The notes: generated from the letters alone by a model not told the origin. A stretch of 38,289 nucleotides of DNA from Nemertoderma westbladi (GCA_032718475.1 JAUCBJ010004779.1:1-38289), one strand, 5' to 3'. Positions 9,942 to 19,945 are shown, counted from the first letter of the stretch. Numbers and translations are program-made.

Positions 9942-11363
9942 TTATGTTATGGAGTCCCTAGATATTTGTCGGATTAGGGAAGTGGTCGTAGGAAGAGTAT
10001 CTTGCCTTCCATAGTTTCCGGACAGTTTTCGGTTTCTTTCCAGTAAACATAAACGACCAACTGGGCGATTAGGCTGTCGTGTTACTTCCTCCGCTCCCTT
10101 GGCCTGTCTACTCTCCGCAGTGGTAAGATGAGGAGGCCATTCATCTTCTTCTTTACTTAGGGAGTCGGGTCCACCTAACCAGCCTGGAGTATCTATCAGT
10201 TCTTGAGGAGTTGCTCCTCTGGAAGCGATGTCGGCTGGATTAATCGTCCCAAGGCAATGTCTCCATTGATCTACATTGGAGTTAATATCGTCATTATCTG
10301 AGGAGTATGGTGTTCCCTCAGTTGGATCGTCCACATCACTGCTCTCCACTTCCCCCTTTACTTGGTATACCTGTTGTTGAGGTAATCTCTCTTTGAGAGT
10401 TCTGCGGGAAGGGCCAGTGAAGTACCAACCTACTCTAGTTCTTACCGCATAGGTTTGTAGTGGCTGCGGTTGAGCAGGCCGTTTCTCCAATGTCTCGAGC
10501 GCCTCATGCGCGTTTTGGCCGATGAGGATTTGCACTCCAGGATAATCGGTTTGGAATCGAGGTATCTCAAGATGTTGGATGCACTCGTCCTCGTCCCAGT
10601 TATAAGGTTCTGCTTGAGTAGTAGCAAAGTTCTTTATAGCCACCATTTTTACTGACCTTATACCTTGTGTTCCTAACTTATCCTGGGGGGTGGACAACAC
10701 ACCTACATAGTAATCTGCCGTTAGGGTAGATTTCCAAACCTGCATAATTCCTGACATATTCAATTTAGTCCGGAACTTGGGTTGTCCAGCAAAGATATCT
10801 TCGGCTAGTTCTTGATCGATGAATGTTCCTGTGCTGCCGGAGTCAAGTAGGGCGTTCACTATGTAACTCTTGTTGGGACCATGAACTCGAACTTGCACTA
10901 CAGGAAATTCTCTTATTCCTATGTTGGAAGTTGGAACTTTCCAAGATGGTTGTTTGTCAAAAGGAGTTGGAGTAAACTCGTCAGTGTCCTTTTCATCCGT
11001 AAGTGCTCGATACACTGTGGTATTTATTAGGTAACAGGATTCGTTGGCGTCGGAGAATTCGTCCGTATAGAATCCTTCCCACTCAGAACTTTGGTCAGTG
11101 TCGTTCACATCACTGAATTGGACATGTGATTTGGGCTCACTTACCTGACTCGGGCTGTTTCGTTCGAATTCACTTTGTAACAAGATGTGATGTTTCGCAC
11201 CGCACTTTGCACACTTTATGTCGGAGTAACAGGTTCGCCGCTGGTGTCCGCGTCTGAGGCAATTATAGCATAACCGCTTGTCCCACACAACTGTACGTCT
11301 GTCTACAAGGGATTTCTTTAGGAATTCCGCACACACACCTAAACGGTGGGGCCCATCGCACAT
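9942..11363 (-). CDS. BEL/Pao zinc-knuckle and aspartic protease, fused to the RNase H tail; RT deleted
   Basis: 473 residues from ATG 11363. Residues 2-11 are the end of a CCHC knuckle (CDGPHRLGVC) whose first Cys lies in the gag frame. A full knuckle CYNCLRRGHQRRTC is at 32-45 and a CAKCGAKHH pair at 51-59. The protease has its catalytic motif at 173-178 (LDSGST; active-site Asp174), as in DUF1758 retropepsins. Residues about 300-320 (TYAVRTRVGWYFTGP) match the start of BEL pol. At about 366 the sequence jumps to WRHCLGTINPADIASRG and GWLGGPDSL, a motif known from the end of the BEL RNase H region. The polymerase and RNase H core are therefore gone, but the frame is preserved. No integrase follows. 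It overlaps gag by 25 bp in the -1 frame. Confidence 0.85.
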   Translation of the reverse strand: MCDGPHRLGVCAEFLKKSLVDRRTVVWDKRLCYNCLRRGHQRRTCYSDIKCAKCGAKHHILLQSEFERNSPSQVSEPKSHVQFSDVNDTDQSSEWEGFYTDEFSDANESCYLINTTVYRALTDEKDTDEFTPTPFDKQPSWKVPTSNIGIREFPVVQVRVHGPNKSYIVNALLDSGSTGTFIDQELAEDIFAGQPKFRTKLNMSGIMQVWKSTLTADYYVGVLSTPQDKLGTQGIRSVKMVAIKNFATTQAEPYNWDEDECIQHLEIPRFQTDYPGVQILIGQNAHEALETLEKRPAQPQPLQTYAVRTRVGWYFTGPSRRTLKERLPQQQVYQVKGEVESSDVDDPTEGTPYSSDNDDINSNVDQWRHCLGTINPADIASRGATPQELIDTPGWLGGPDSLSKEEDEWPPHLTTAESRQAKGAEEVTRQPNRPVGRLCLLERNRKLSGNYGRQDTLPTTTSLIRQISRDSIT

Positions 11364-13795
11364 TTTGGTTTAATGTTACTCACTTTACCTTGGGTGACGT
11401 TATGCACTCTAGTTCTTTCTTCGGGCTTTCTTCCGTGTACTCTGTTAGGAAACTGAAGAGGAGTCTTAGCAACCTGTTCTCTCCTGTCATGGGTTCGAGC
11501 TTTAGATTTACTTACGTTCTTTGAGGTCTTGTTAACATAGTAAAATTTCTCGGTGTCTTTCTCGCTGTCTTCTTCTTGAGAAGCTTGGCTTTCGCCGTCA
11601 TCAGTATAACACACCGGTGTTACTCTTCTCCTAGAAACGGGTTTCTCACTTACCTTATTTTCCAGTGTTTTCTCTCTGGATTGCTTTAGGAGTTGTAATT
11701 TCACTTCGCCATCCAAGAATGACATGAGATCAGCCATGGTAGGGTCTCGTTGTTGTTGTTCCATCGTATATAACACCTTCTTGTCCCAGCGTGTACCTAC
11801 TCCACCCTTGGGCAAAGTAGATGCTAAGGCTCCTACAACCATAGAATTCTGGTATTCATGAGACTTACCTAACCAATCTAGTTGTCTACAGATCTCCTGA
11901 ATCTCATCGGAAAACTCTATAATCCCGCTGCTAAGAAACTTTCGGGGGGCCATTAATTTCGCATATAAATACCTAGCTATGTTATTCCTATTACCATACC
12001 TGATGTTTAGTGTATCCCAAACTTGTCTTAATCCATCTGGATGTCCAATAAATTTTAACGCCATTGACTTGGGAGGTCCTTCCAAGCACTCGATGAGGAA
12101 TCTAAGTTTCTCTCCGTTGGATAACACAGAGTTCTGTATGTTATCTTTATAATATTCATTAAAAGGTAACCATTTCATCTCATCTCCATTAAACTTGACT
12201 ATCTCTCCAACCTTTACCGCTTGACGGGCTTCGGTTCTAGCCATTTGATGCGTAAAACTTTCTTGGGCCATCGTGTTATTGAATATCGAGTTATCGGTAT
12301 ATAAATTTCTCGGATTATTATCAGGTCTATTGGGAATGTCATTAACAACAGGCGTATAATCACCCTTAATAGGGTTTGCTATAGGAGTTTCTACTTCACT
12401 AGCAGTATAGATGCGTGTAGGCTCCACACCTTGCGCATGTAATGCTTCAGACCTAACAGGCTGACACACTGTTACAGGGGTTATTGGTATTCCCTTTTGT
12501 AGGTTGACTAATTTGTCGCATTCTAGTGCGATACTTTGCTGCACTTTTTGCAACTCTAACCTACTTTCCCTTACTGTTCCCTTGAGCTGCTGAACAGTCT
12601 CTTCCATTTCCCAGACTTGCTGAGAGGAGCACAAACAGTGTTCCCTCAGCTGCTCGAGCAGGAGACCCATCTCCCGTCGTCCCTCAGCTACCCACTCAAC
12701 CGCCGAAGCGGGAGTCGCCAACGTAGTAGCGGGCGAGCGAGAGACGACGGGCGATAAATTCTTGATCTCTCGCTCGGCGTCTAGGACGGGTTCGGACTCG
12801 GGAACAGTCCTACTGGGCACAGGTAGTTTAGTACTGTACAAAGGGAATTTATAGGCAGTTTCTGGGAGCACAGGTGTCTCTATCACCGAAGGGGTGATTT
12901 CAAGAACAGGCCTAATTATTTCAGGCTCATCTACTACAGTAGGGAGTCTTTCTACTGTAATAATTTGGTCTGTGGGTTCTGTACTACCTAAGTCTGTGCT
13001 AGCTAGTTGCCTCCTCCCAGCTGGGGGCAGATTAGGCAATTTCTGACGGTGAGGCATTCTTCTACGTCTGTTGGAACGAGATCTATTTCCTCCGCCTTCA
13101 GGATCAGTGGTATCGCCTTCATCAGGTGACGTAACGCTTACGTCCTTCTTCTGAGGTTTCTCTGCCGTCGCTTCGCCTTCCACTTGAGAAAAGACGGCGT
13201 CTGTTGATTCTCCTTGGGTCATGTGCTCGGTTAGCAGAGCTTTCCATCGAGTCGTTGATTGGACTTTAAGACTCACACGCCAGAACAAAGTCTTTACGGC
13301 GACCCGCAACGACGTATCTTGGCTTATCCTTGAGACTTTCTCATAGGCTGAAAGAATTAGTCTGATCCACAGAACTCGTTCGCGAACTTGATAAAGCAGC
13401 TCTTCCTGCTCCCGAGGTCCGTAAGGCCGCTGAAACAGCTGCTCCTCCAATCGCCGCAGAGAGCTGAAGAATCTCTGTGCATATTCTGCTACCGACCCCT
13501 TCCACACAGCCGAATCCCTAGTGTTCCATACCACCCCCATCCTGTACAAGTCCCCCCAGCCAGCCCCCGACAAGCCAAACGGGAGTCCGGGTCCGGGGAA
13601 ATTCCATTGCGTCTCGACAATAGACTTCAGTTCCTCCTTCGTGTATCCCGCATAACTATCCTTGGTAGATCGCTCACTTTTCGCCCAATCCATCCGGTGC
13701 TCCTCCACCGCAATCAATACCCTTTTGAGTACGGCTACAGGAAGGATGAGAAGGGGATCCGAACTATCTGACAGTGCCCGTTTTGTGTCAGACAT
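11339..13795 (-). CDS. Gag of BEL/Pao element with long N-terminal extension
   Basis: 818 codons, uninterrupted, from ATG 13795. Residues about 1-200 are Trp-, Arg- and Leu-rich and predicted helical. About 205-290 is Glu/Arg/Pro-rich linker. About 368-440 is a heptad-like coiled coil (EMEETVQQLKGTVRESRLEL). From about residue 509 comes the usual BEL Gag DUF1759 region (FNGDEMKWLPFNEYY, LRFLIECLEGPP, YLYAKLMAPRK). The end is basic and stops just inside the first zinc knuckle (KCAM), which continues in the overlapping -1 frame. Around 500 residues before DUF1759 is more than I expect for BEL Gag. The intact length suggests recent selection or a very young copy. Confidence 0.88.
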   Translation of the reverse strand: MSDTKRALSDSSDPLLILPVAVLKRVLIAVEEHRMDWAKSERSTKDSYAGYTKEELKSIVETQWNFPGPGLPFGLSGAGWGDLYRMGVVWNTRDSAVWKGSVAEYAQRFFSSLRRLEEQLFQRPYGPREQEELLYQVRERVLWIRLILSAYEKVSRISQDTSLRVAVKTLFWRVSLKVQSTTRWKALLTEHMTQGESTDAVFSQVEGEATAEKPQKKDVSVTSPDEGDTTDPEGGGNRSRSNRRRRMPHRQKLPNLPPAGRRQLASTDLGSTEPTDQIITVERLPTVVDEPEIIRPVLEITPSVIETPVLPETAYKFPLYSTKLPVPSRTVPESEPVLDAEREIKNLSPVVSRSPATTLATPASAVEWVAEGRREMGLLLEQLREHCLCSSQQVWEMEETVQQLKGTVRESRLELQKVQQSIALECDKLVNLQKGIPITPVTVCQPVRSEALHAQGVEPTRIYTASEVETPIANPIKGDYTPVVNDIPNRPDNNPRNLYTDNSIFNNTMAQESFTHQMARTEARQAVKVGEIVKFNGDEMKWLPFNEYYKDNIQNSVLSNGEKLRFLIECLEGPPKSMALKFIGHPDGLRQVWDTLNIRYGNRNNIARYLYAKLMAPRKFLSSGIIEFSDEIQEICRQLDWLGKSHEYQNSMVVGALASTLPKGGVGTRWDKKVLYTMEQQQRDPTMADLMSFLDGEVKLQLLKQSREKTLENKVSEKPVSRRRVTPVCYTDDGESQASQEEDSEKDTEKFYYVNKTSKNVSKSKARTHDRREQVAKTPLQFPNRVHGRKPEERTRVHNVTQGKVSNIKPKCAMGPTV

Positions 13796-13871
13796 GTTTG
13801 ATTGTACAGTTGAATGCCTACTGCTATATTATAGTCAAAGCAAGTCTAGTAATTCAGTATCACTGTTAGCC

Positions 13872-14145
13872 TAGTACCGGTAATTAATTACAATATATTA
13901 GAATACCGGTATACACTTATAGTATATATAAGTATTGTAAACTAGGTTTGTCACAGAGTACCGGTATATAATTTTAGCACAAATATATATATATATAGTA
14001 GGCCTATCGTGAATACCGGTATACAGCTTACACTGATAGTATATATAAGTATAATTATGGACTAGAATTAATTACAGAGTACCGGTATGATTTCAGCTCA
14101 AATTTATAGAAATAAATATAATAAGCCTATGGTAAATACTGGTAT
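13872..14145. repeat. Diverged tandem repeat with ACCGGTAT motifs in the 5' leader
   Basis: GAATACCGGTATACA...TATAGTATATATAAGTAT...CACAGAGTACCGGTAT...AAGCCTAT/AGGCCTAT occurs twice (about 13901-14010 and 14011-14135), with partial units on both sides. The period is roughly 110-125 bp. It lies upstream of gag in the element's leader. The palindrome TACCGGTA recurs widely in this leader. Confidence 0.65.
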
Positions 14146-15731
14146 GTCAATTATTTTAGAATAATTGAATTTCTGAATATTTTAGGGTTACTTGGTTACT
14201 TTAACTTACTTTATTACCGTTATTTAAGCAGTAGTCCAACTGATATTGAGACCTAGTTGTTGTATGGCAGGCCTACTATTTATAAATCGTTTGAGTTGAT
14301 TTATAATATTTATATACCCGTTTAAATGGGTTTTTGTCAATATTTGAAATAAATGTTATTATTTCTGGGGGAGTCACTACACAGAAGCCGAACGCCTCTC
14401 AGTGAAGTGCTATTTATTTGACACTAAAACTGATAATTCTAATTTACCTAAGTTACTTAATACTACAAATTACTTACGATATGGGTGAGATTAATTCTCT
14501 AATTAAACACAACAAATATTACGTACGAAATTTTTAGGGTAATTTTACAGGAAGTCTACAAACCAGCCTAACAAAGGGTTAGAATTCTGGTTATTACAAC
14601 GGACAGGGTACTACGGTATTTGAAATAATAAGTAGTAGTAAATATATTGTACTGTCCAGATAGGAAAATACCACCGCCTGACGACCTATAACCGTATCGC
14701 TATAGGTACTACGTTATGTATCACGGATTGTTCCTACCCAGAAGCTAATAGAGCTAACGAATGTGCCTATCAACCACTTTACAACACAAATATACTGCCT
14801 ACACTAATTACTTCGGAAAGCACTGTACACTAAACCCTAAATTAGGTACAAGTACCGGTATAACAAATAATCAGTAGTTAAATATACTTGAACAGTTAAA
14901 AGAACCACGGCATCTGCTGGAGTGACCGAAGCACAAAATCTCCAGTCTTTACCTACGCCGAGCAGCCCTGATGTAGTACCGGAGTTAATTTAACTATAAC
15001 GGTATGTATAACAAGCACAATTACTGTAGGAATAAACTTGGGGACATGAATGTTGCGAATAATCGCATAAACTCTGAATAATAAATATTACGCTACCCGT
15101 ACAGAATACTCAAACAAATACAAACCAAACGCTGGCAAACTACTATCAAGCCTAAACAAACTACAGTATGTGCAGATTCTGAAACTGTTAGTTAGTATGC
15201 GTTCTAACACGGTAGTACGACTTATTCTTTAAGAGGGGATTGACCTTCAGCATATGGCTGCCCCAACTTACTAACGGCACTTTATCAGACCAACTCTACA
15301 CACGCAGTAATCTCTCCAAACTCAACAACAGCCAGACAGCAGCTCAGCCTACAATTATCTGAACAATCTGAGCAGGGTCACACGCCTTCTGCTCAATATT
15401 AGCCTACTAGTAAATAAAACCGACAGAAATAAGTAAACTATACAAAAGAATGAGGGGTGATCAATCCCTATTCCCCTGGCAGCCTACAATATACAATAGA
15501 TCACAATCGAAATAATACTAAATGTACTTGTACAGCAGTACCGGTACCGGTGATGACAGTTAGGCCTACTGACCTACAGAACAGCAGAAGTACCGGTTTA
15601 ACAGTTTTACCGGTCACTACGGTATTTTGCAACCTTATTGCTTACTGCAATAAGATCGTAACTGTTACTGTTCGCCAGAACAGTATTAAACTGTATTTAA
15701 TACCTACACTGCAATACAAGTTAACTGTTAC
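14146..15731 (-). other. Long untranslated leader of the LTR element
   Basis: With 13796-14145 this makes a leader of about 1.9 kb between the 5' LTR (right) and gag. No coding region is supported. A 17-mer TAACTGTTACTGTTCGC occurs at 15659-15675 and again at 15722-15738 across the LTR boundary. No clear tRNA primer binding site is present next to the LTR. Confidence 0.6.
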
Positions 15732-16966
15732 TGTTCGCGCTTTTGAAGACCTTTAGCAGTTTAACCTGCCAAAATTTATATGTCTTTTAGTTAATTAACA
15801 CACCTTTAGCATACGACAATATTTTATGCTAATAAACAAAACATTAGCCGAAGCCAGCCCATGCGCGATCATTCACCCGATGGATCTACACCCGGGAGGC
15901 TGAATTCGGATGCTTAGATTTTATTATTGCAGTGTAAGGTTGCAGTGTAAACCTATTGTATTATTCGATAGATCACTAATATGTAATTTCTGACAGATAT
16001 TATTAACTTTCGGGAAATATTAACAGTTCCTTTAGGACGTGGCGCTCTATCTATTTAAACAGAGCTAGGACTTATACTAAACGCAACGATAAGGCTTATG
16101 ATTAAAGTATAAGTCGCATTCTTTAGGAAATGCTTTGTTACCAGTCACATCACACTCACAATCATGCACACTATTCTGCCGACCGTCAGTATATTTGATC
16201 ACACATAAAGAGAACAGCAATTGACTCAGGTAGTGTCTACTAAATAACATTAGATTCAATACACACCACATTGATATAAATCGCAATTGTTATATATAGC
16301 CCGCCTCTCTAACCTGTAGTGTATCAAGAAAAATTGGGAATTTTTGGTGATTTATCCGTATTCTCCAAAGAGCAATATTTCCATCAACAAATAGATACAA
16401 TTAATAACTGACGGTAAATAGCAGTACAAACAATATGATTAGTGCAGTTAAATTAAGTGAGGTAACACCGCCGGTAACAGTTATACTTTCTATAATCTAA
16501 GCAGTTTACTAGAGTTCTTCCCAAAAAGCCGGTGTTTCTGGCTTAGACAGCAATAACAACAAAGTATCAAGTAAAAACAGTAAGACTGAACACTCTCCTT
16601 ATGATCGGCCGAAAAGCTACACGTCGACAGGAAAAAACGCTCTGATTGGCTCAAGCCAAACAAAGAACCATGCATCCAATGGCTGTTTCCATGTCAGCAA
16701 CCAGCTGTTAGATGTCGTAATATGAATCATCACGGCTAAGCTGTGAAAGGTATTTGGTGCATTGCAGGTTTTTTGCCTTACCATGTCCGCTAAAACACGT
16801 ATATAGCAGAATGACTTTTATGTCCGTTAAAACACCTGTAACGGTACCTTGCGGGCGAGGGGAATATATATACAGTTAGAGAACCTTTTTAGAGTATTCC
16901 AGCGCCTGGGGGGAAACTGGATTGCGAAGCAAAAGGGGCCAGTTATATCCCACAGAAGCTTTTACA
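15732..16966 (-). repeat. LTR (5' LTR of the minus-strand element)
   Basis: 1235 bp, almost identical to 5558-6791. Read on the minus strand it starts TGTAAAAGCTTCTGTGGG and ends GCGCGAACA. A TATATATAT run about 95 nt from its start (16872-16864) is a possible core promoter, and AATAAA (15925-15920) a possible poly(A) signal near its end. Confidence 0.93.
16864..16872 (-). promoter_or_regulatory. Candidate TATA box of the element's 5' LTR
   Basis: TATATATAT on the minus strand, about 95 nt into the LTR, the only strong TATA-like run near the U3 start. Also present at 6697-6689 in the other LTR. Position and function are inferred. Confidence 0.3.
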
Positions 16967-16971
16967 ATACC
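16967..16971. repeat. Target-site duplication (right), ATACC
   Basis: Exact copy of 5553-5557, directly after the terminal CA of the right LTR. Confidence 0.85.
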
Positions 16972-17400
16972 GGTAGTATACTGCACAAAACTAAGACAAT
17001 AATATAACAAAATATATGGCATTTTGTCACCGCAAAAAATAAATAGAGGTAACGCAAAGAAATAATTAATTTATCAAAAATATGGTTGCGTTTCGGTGTC
17101 TGAAGACCACAGTACGCTGCTAGTCTCTGAAACTTCATCAGCTGGGTAAAAGAATTAGCCAATACCTATCTATACTGCACCCATGACCTTGTATAATCGC
17201 ATCAATCAACTCAGTTACCAATTTACCAATTATCCCCACAGACATCTGACCTTAGAACTTTGAACCCATAATCTTTGCCATAGTGATGCAATACAAAAGG
17301 CCCCAAAGTCAGTATGTTGCTAATAATTACTTTTGATGTATAACTGCCCGTCATGTCCATGAAAACGATAGATTCGAAAAAAACTCGAAGTTCAGCCTTG
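16972..17400 (-). other. Presumed 3' flank/UTR of the LamG gene
   Basis: Follows the stop codon at 17403-17401 on the minus strand. No protein-coding feature and no clear AATAAA on the minus strand were seen before the LTR element begins, so the native polyadenylation site may lie in DNA displaced by the insertion or use a variant signal. Confidence 0.35.
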
Positions 17401-18077
17401 TTAATACGCGCCCAGAGTCAAAATGTTTATCCCACCCAGCTCATCATAAATAGAATCAATTTCTTCCACAGATAGATAGCAGCTGTAATACCGTGCATGG
17501 GCAATGTATCCTGGGTAGATATTACCACCATTGACAAATCTCCCCAATGTAAGATCACCATACATATCCACTGGACTTCTTACAGTGTTAATGGTTTCTA
17601 CTTCTCTTCTAATATGATTAAGACTTCCAACACGTCGACTATAAATAAACTGTTGCAAATTAACTTTACTTCTTCCGATTGCAACCAGGTGCCATTCATC
17701 AAGCTGAATAGCATTATCAACTTGTTGTCCTGCAACACCAGTAACCACAGGATTGTACCATAATGATGTGATTGCGGGGTGACTCCAGAAATGTGAACCT
17801 CTCTCTTGGCTGGTTCCATATTCATATATTGGTCCATTACCTCCTCCACCTCCCCTCTTCACAAACATTACCATTGTGAATGTCTCAGAAGTTAATTGAT
17901 TGGGACCATGTGCGATCGATATATATCCATGAGCAGTACCCATTGCATGGTTTTCACTGCCTCCTGGCCCAGGACCATAGCGTGCAGCCCCATTAATGAT
18001 TCCAGTTAGATCTCCTTGCATATCTTTACCTCCATCATTTAGGTTTAAAGTCCACCAAGAGTCATAACCACATTGAT
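17401..18077 (-). CDS. LamG-type module exon d (terminal exon with stop)
   Basis: The acceptor reads TTTTAG|ATCAATGTGG on the minus strand, giving a phase 1 start. The frame runs 225 codons to TAA (17403-17401). It begins DQCGYDSWWTLN and contains RYGPGPGGSENHAMG, SETFTMVMFVKRGGGG, LDEWHLVAIGRS, QQFIYSRRVGS and ARYYSCYLSVEEIDS, the concanavalin/LamG_3 jelly-roll pattern shared with the other three exons. The N-terminal Cys and the Cys of YYSCYLS are conserved and may form a disulphide. The third Cys found in the other modules (NTxxC) is Ser here. It ends with a short unique tail (LGGINILTLGAY). Likely extracellular, carbohydrate- or protein-binding. Confidence 0.85.
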
Positions 18078-18194
18078 CTAAAATGAAGATGTCCAATATT
18101 ATTAAAGTTTAACTAATACATAGTAATTTTGTAGAAAATACCGAGATACTCTACTTTTAGAGCATCTAAGCAACTTAATATAATTTGAATAAGC
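18078..18194. other. Intron between LamG exons c and d, proximal part
   Basis: AT-rich intron sequence directly upstream of exon d (minus strand), with no feature of its own. The rest of the intron (to 19282) contains a LINE 3' fragment, short repeats and otherwise featureless AT-rich DNA. Confidence 0.6.
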
Positions 18195-18365
18195 TACTAC
18201 TACTAGGATCGGCATGCTGCATTGCAGCTGCATTTTTAAGAATGCTGTGCCGGCCTATCGACAAAATTGCACCGCCACAACTCCCTATCACCCATGACAT
18301 TTGCTAGATCATCCGCATCTTCAAGGCCAGTGTCCTTTAAGATGCATCTCAAGAAAGTCATGGGC
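18195..18365 (-). mobile_element. Short LINE 3' fragment related to 20585-20765
   Basis: GGCATGCTGCATTGCAGCT, AAAATTGCACC(G/A)CCACAACT and ATCTTCAAGGCCAGTGTCCTT occur in the same order here and at about 20610-20740. This is therefore a 5'-truncated copy of the same minus-strand LINE family. It is too short to encode a domain. Confidence 0.7.
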
Positions 18366-18550
18366 TGTCCACCATGCTATTTGAATAAGCACGAAGTAGG
18401 TACACATACACACTAGGTTTATATGTGAAGTTTCTGCTTACAAAATCATTAGAGAGAAAGACGCTTAGCACACCAGAAAGATTTACAATCTGGCATTGCC
18501 ACACTTTTATTTTCTCCCTTGAAGCATCACTTGCATCATCGATTAATCAT

Positions 18551-18705
18551 TTAGGTCTTTAAAAGTTGTACTTAATTACAAAAGTAGTAGGTTCCATTGC
18601 CATATAAACTCATCTATAATAATGCAATCGTATCGTATCGTATCGTATCTAGTAGTAGTAGTAGGTCTTTAAAAGTTGTACTTAATTACAAAAGTAGTGG
18701 GCCAC
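18551..18705. repeat. Direct repeat of ~42 bp with microsatellite between
   Basis: TTAGGTCTTTAAAAGTTGTA...CAAAAGTAGT at about 18550 recurs almost exactly at about 18663. Between them lie (GTATC)n and (AGT)n runs. A local duplication, with no coding potential. Confidence 0.7.
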
Positions 18706-19282
18706 AAAAATTCAATAATAATGCAATCCACAATGGCAAGCCCAATGCAGCCAAAACATTACGAATGATATGCTGGCTTAAGATATATGATGATATAGGA
18801 TTCAGTGTTTCCCATCCACCCAAATTATTCTCCCACCCACACAATATACTGTCATTTTTCAATACTCTGAACTTATTTAAAATAGTGAAATATGTAGTTT
18901 ATGTAGTAATATTATAGTATTGGACCAGTATGGGTGGTCAGTATATTTTGGTATAGGTACATTATGTTATTAATATGCCTATACGTTATGTTTTCGGAAT
19001 ATTTTTATTCATTTTTATTTTTTTCATTACAAGTTTGCAATGTTTTATATTTTCACTTTTGTCTGTAGACCCGGTCAAGTATATTTTATTGTCTTTGATC
19101 CAAATTTCATGTCTCCAGAGAGATAAATTATAGACTATGTCGTAGAATACACCATGTACTTGAATACACTATCTTATTTCAGGTACATGTGCAAATGGAC
19201 ATATTCCAGATCATGGGTAAAAAACATTAGTATTGGTATTGAACAAACCCATATTATATTGGTGTTGATGTTCAAAACTAAC
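18706..19282. other. Intron remainder between exons c and d
   Basis: AT-rich; the open frames seen on the plus strand (18597-18917, 19154-19363) lack motifs and partly overlap exon c on the other strand. Nothing supported. Confidence 0.5.
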
Positions 19283-19945
19283 CATCATCTAATGCATGAA
19301 GCATTAGTTCTCCATAAGTTGAATCCAGTTCTTCAATTGATAGGTAGCAGCTATAGTATCTAGAATGACCAATATATCCAAGATAAGTATGCCCACCATG
19401 AAGACGTTTCCCCAAAGTAAGATCTCCAGTCATATCAACATCGCATTTTACCGTGTTCACGGTTTCAACCTCTTTTCGAGTTCTGATGTCATCATTACTT
19501 CCAACACGCCGACTGTAAATGAATTGTTGTCTATTCATCTCACTTCTTCCAATAGCAACCATATGCCATTCATCTAGAACCACGGCATTAGTAACTTCTT
19601 GTCCTGCGACACCAGAAACCATAGGTAGGTACCATAAGGAGGTGATTGCACCATAACTCCAGAAATGTGAACCAATAGCTGAACTAGTTCCTATCTCATA
19701 TATCGGTCCATGTGCTCCTCCTCCTCTCTTCACAAACATGACCATCGTGAAAGTCTCTGATGTCAATCCATCAAAATGTGGAATCTGTAAGAAACCATTT
19801 TGCACACCCATTGCTTGGTTTTCAATACCTCCTGGTCCTGGGCCATATTTTACATTGCCATGTATCTGTCCATTATTAGTTCCATGCTTATCAATATTAC
19901 CATCAGCATCATCCATTGTCCACCATGAATCATAAGCACATATAT
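19283..19945 (-). CDS. LamG-type module exon c
   Basis: 663 nt, phase 1 at both ends. The acceptor is ATATTTTAG|ATATATGTGC and the donor GATGATG|GTTAGT. It starts ICAYDSWWTMDDADG and has KYGPGPGGIENQAMG, SETFTMVMFVKRGGGAHGPIYE, ITSLWYLPMVSGVAGQEV, LDEWHMVAIGRS, KCDVDMTGDLTLGKR and SRYYSCYLSIEEL. It is the most diverged of the three internal modules. Its symmetry means that insertion, loss or skipping of the exon keeps the frame. Sequence features suggest a secreted multi-domain lectin-like protein, but no specific ligand can be read. Confidence 0.85.

Larger units (their letters stand above)
5558..16966 (-). mobile_element. BEL/Pao-type LTR retrotransposon, internally deleted
   Basis: Two direct repeats (5558-6791 and 15732-16966) begin TGTTCGCGC and end CTTTTACA, the TG...CA form of LTRs, and are flanked by the duplicated pentamer ATACC. 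All large internal frames are on the minus strand: gag (13795-11339), knuckle/protease (11363-9942), and a Cys/His-rich frame (8318-6870) in the env position. Gag contains a DUF1759-like domain and the second frame a DUF1758-like aspartic protease, the arrangement of the BEL/Pao clade. RT, the RNase H core and integrase are missing, so it needs a helper. The LTRs differ at only about three places, so insertion looks recent. No TGG-starting primer binding site is visible next to the 5' LTR (15731 leftwards). The purine tract beside the 3' LTR (about 6792-6799) is weak. Confidence 0.92.

Noticed and set aside
13388-13874. Plus-strand frames opposite gag
   Set aside because: Shadows of the 818-codon gag frame.
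16077-16675. Proteins encoded within the LTRs (69 and 61 codons)
   Set aside because: Present in both LTR copies only because the LTRs are duplicates; no motif or start context.
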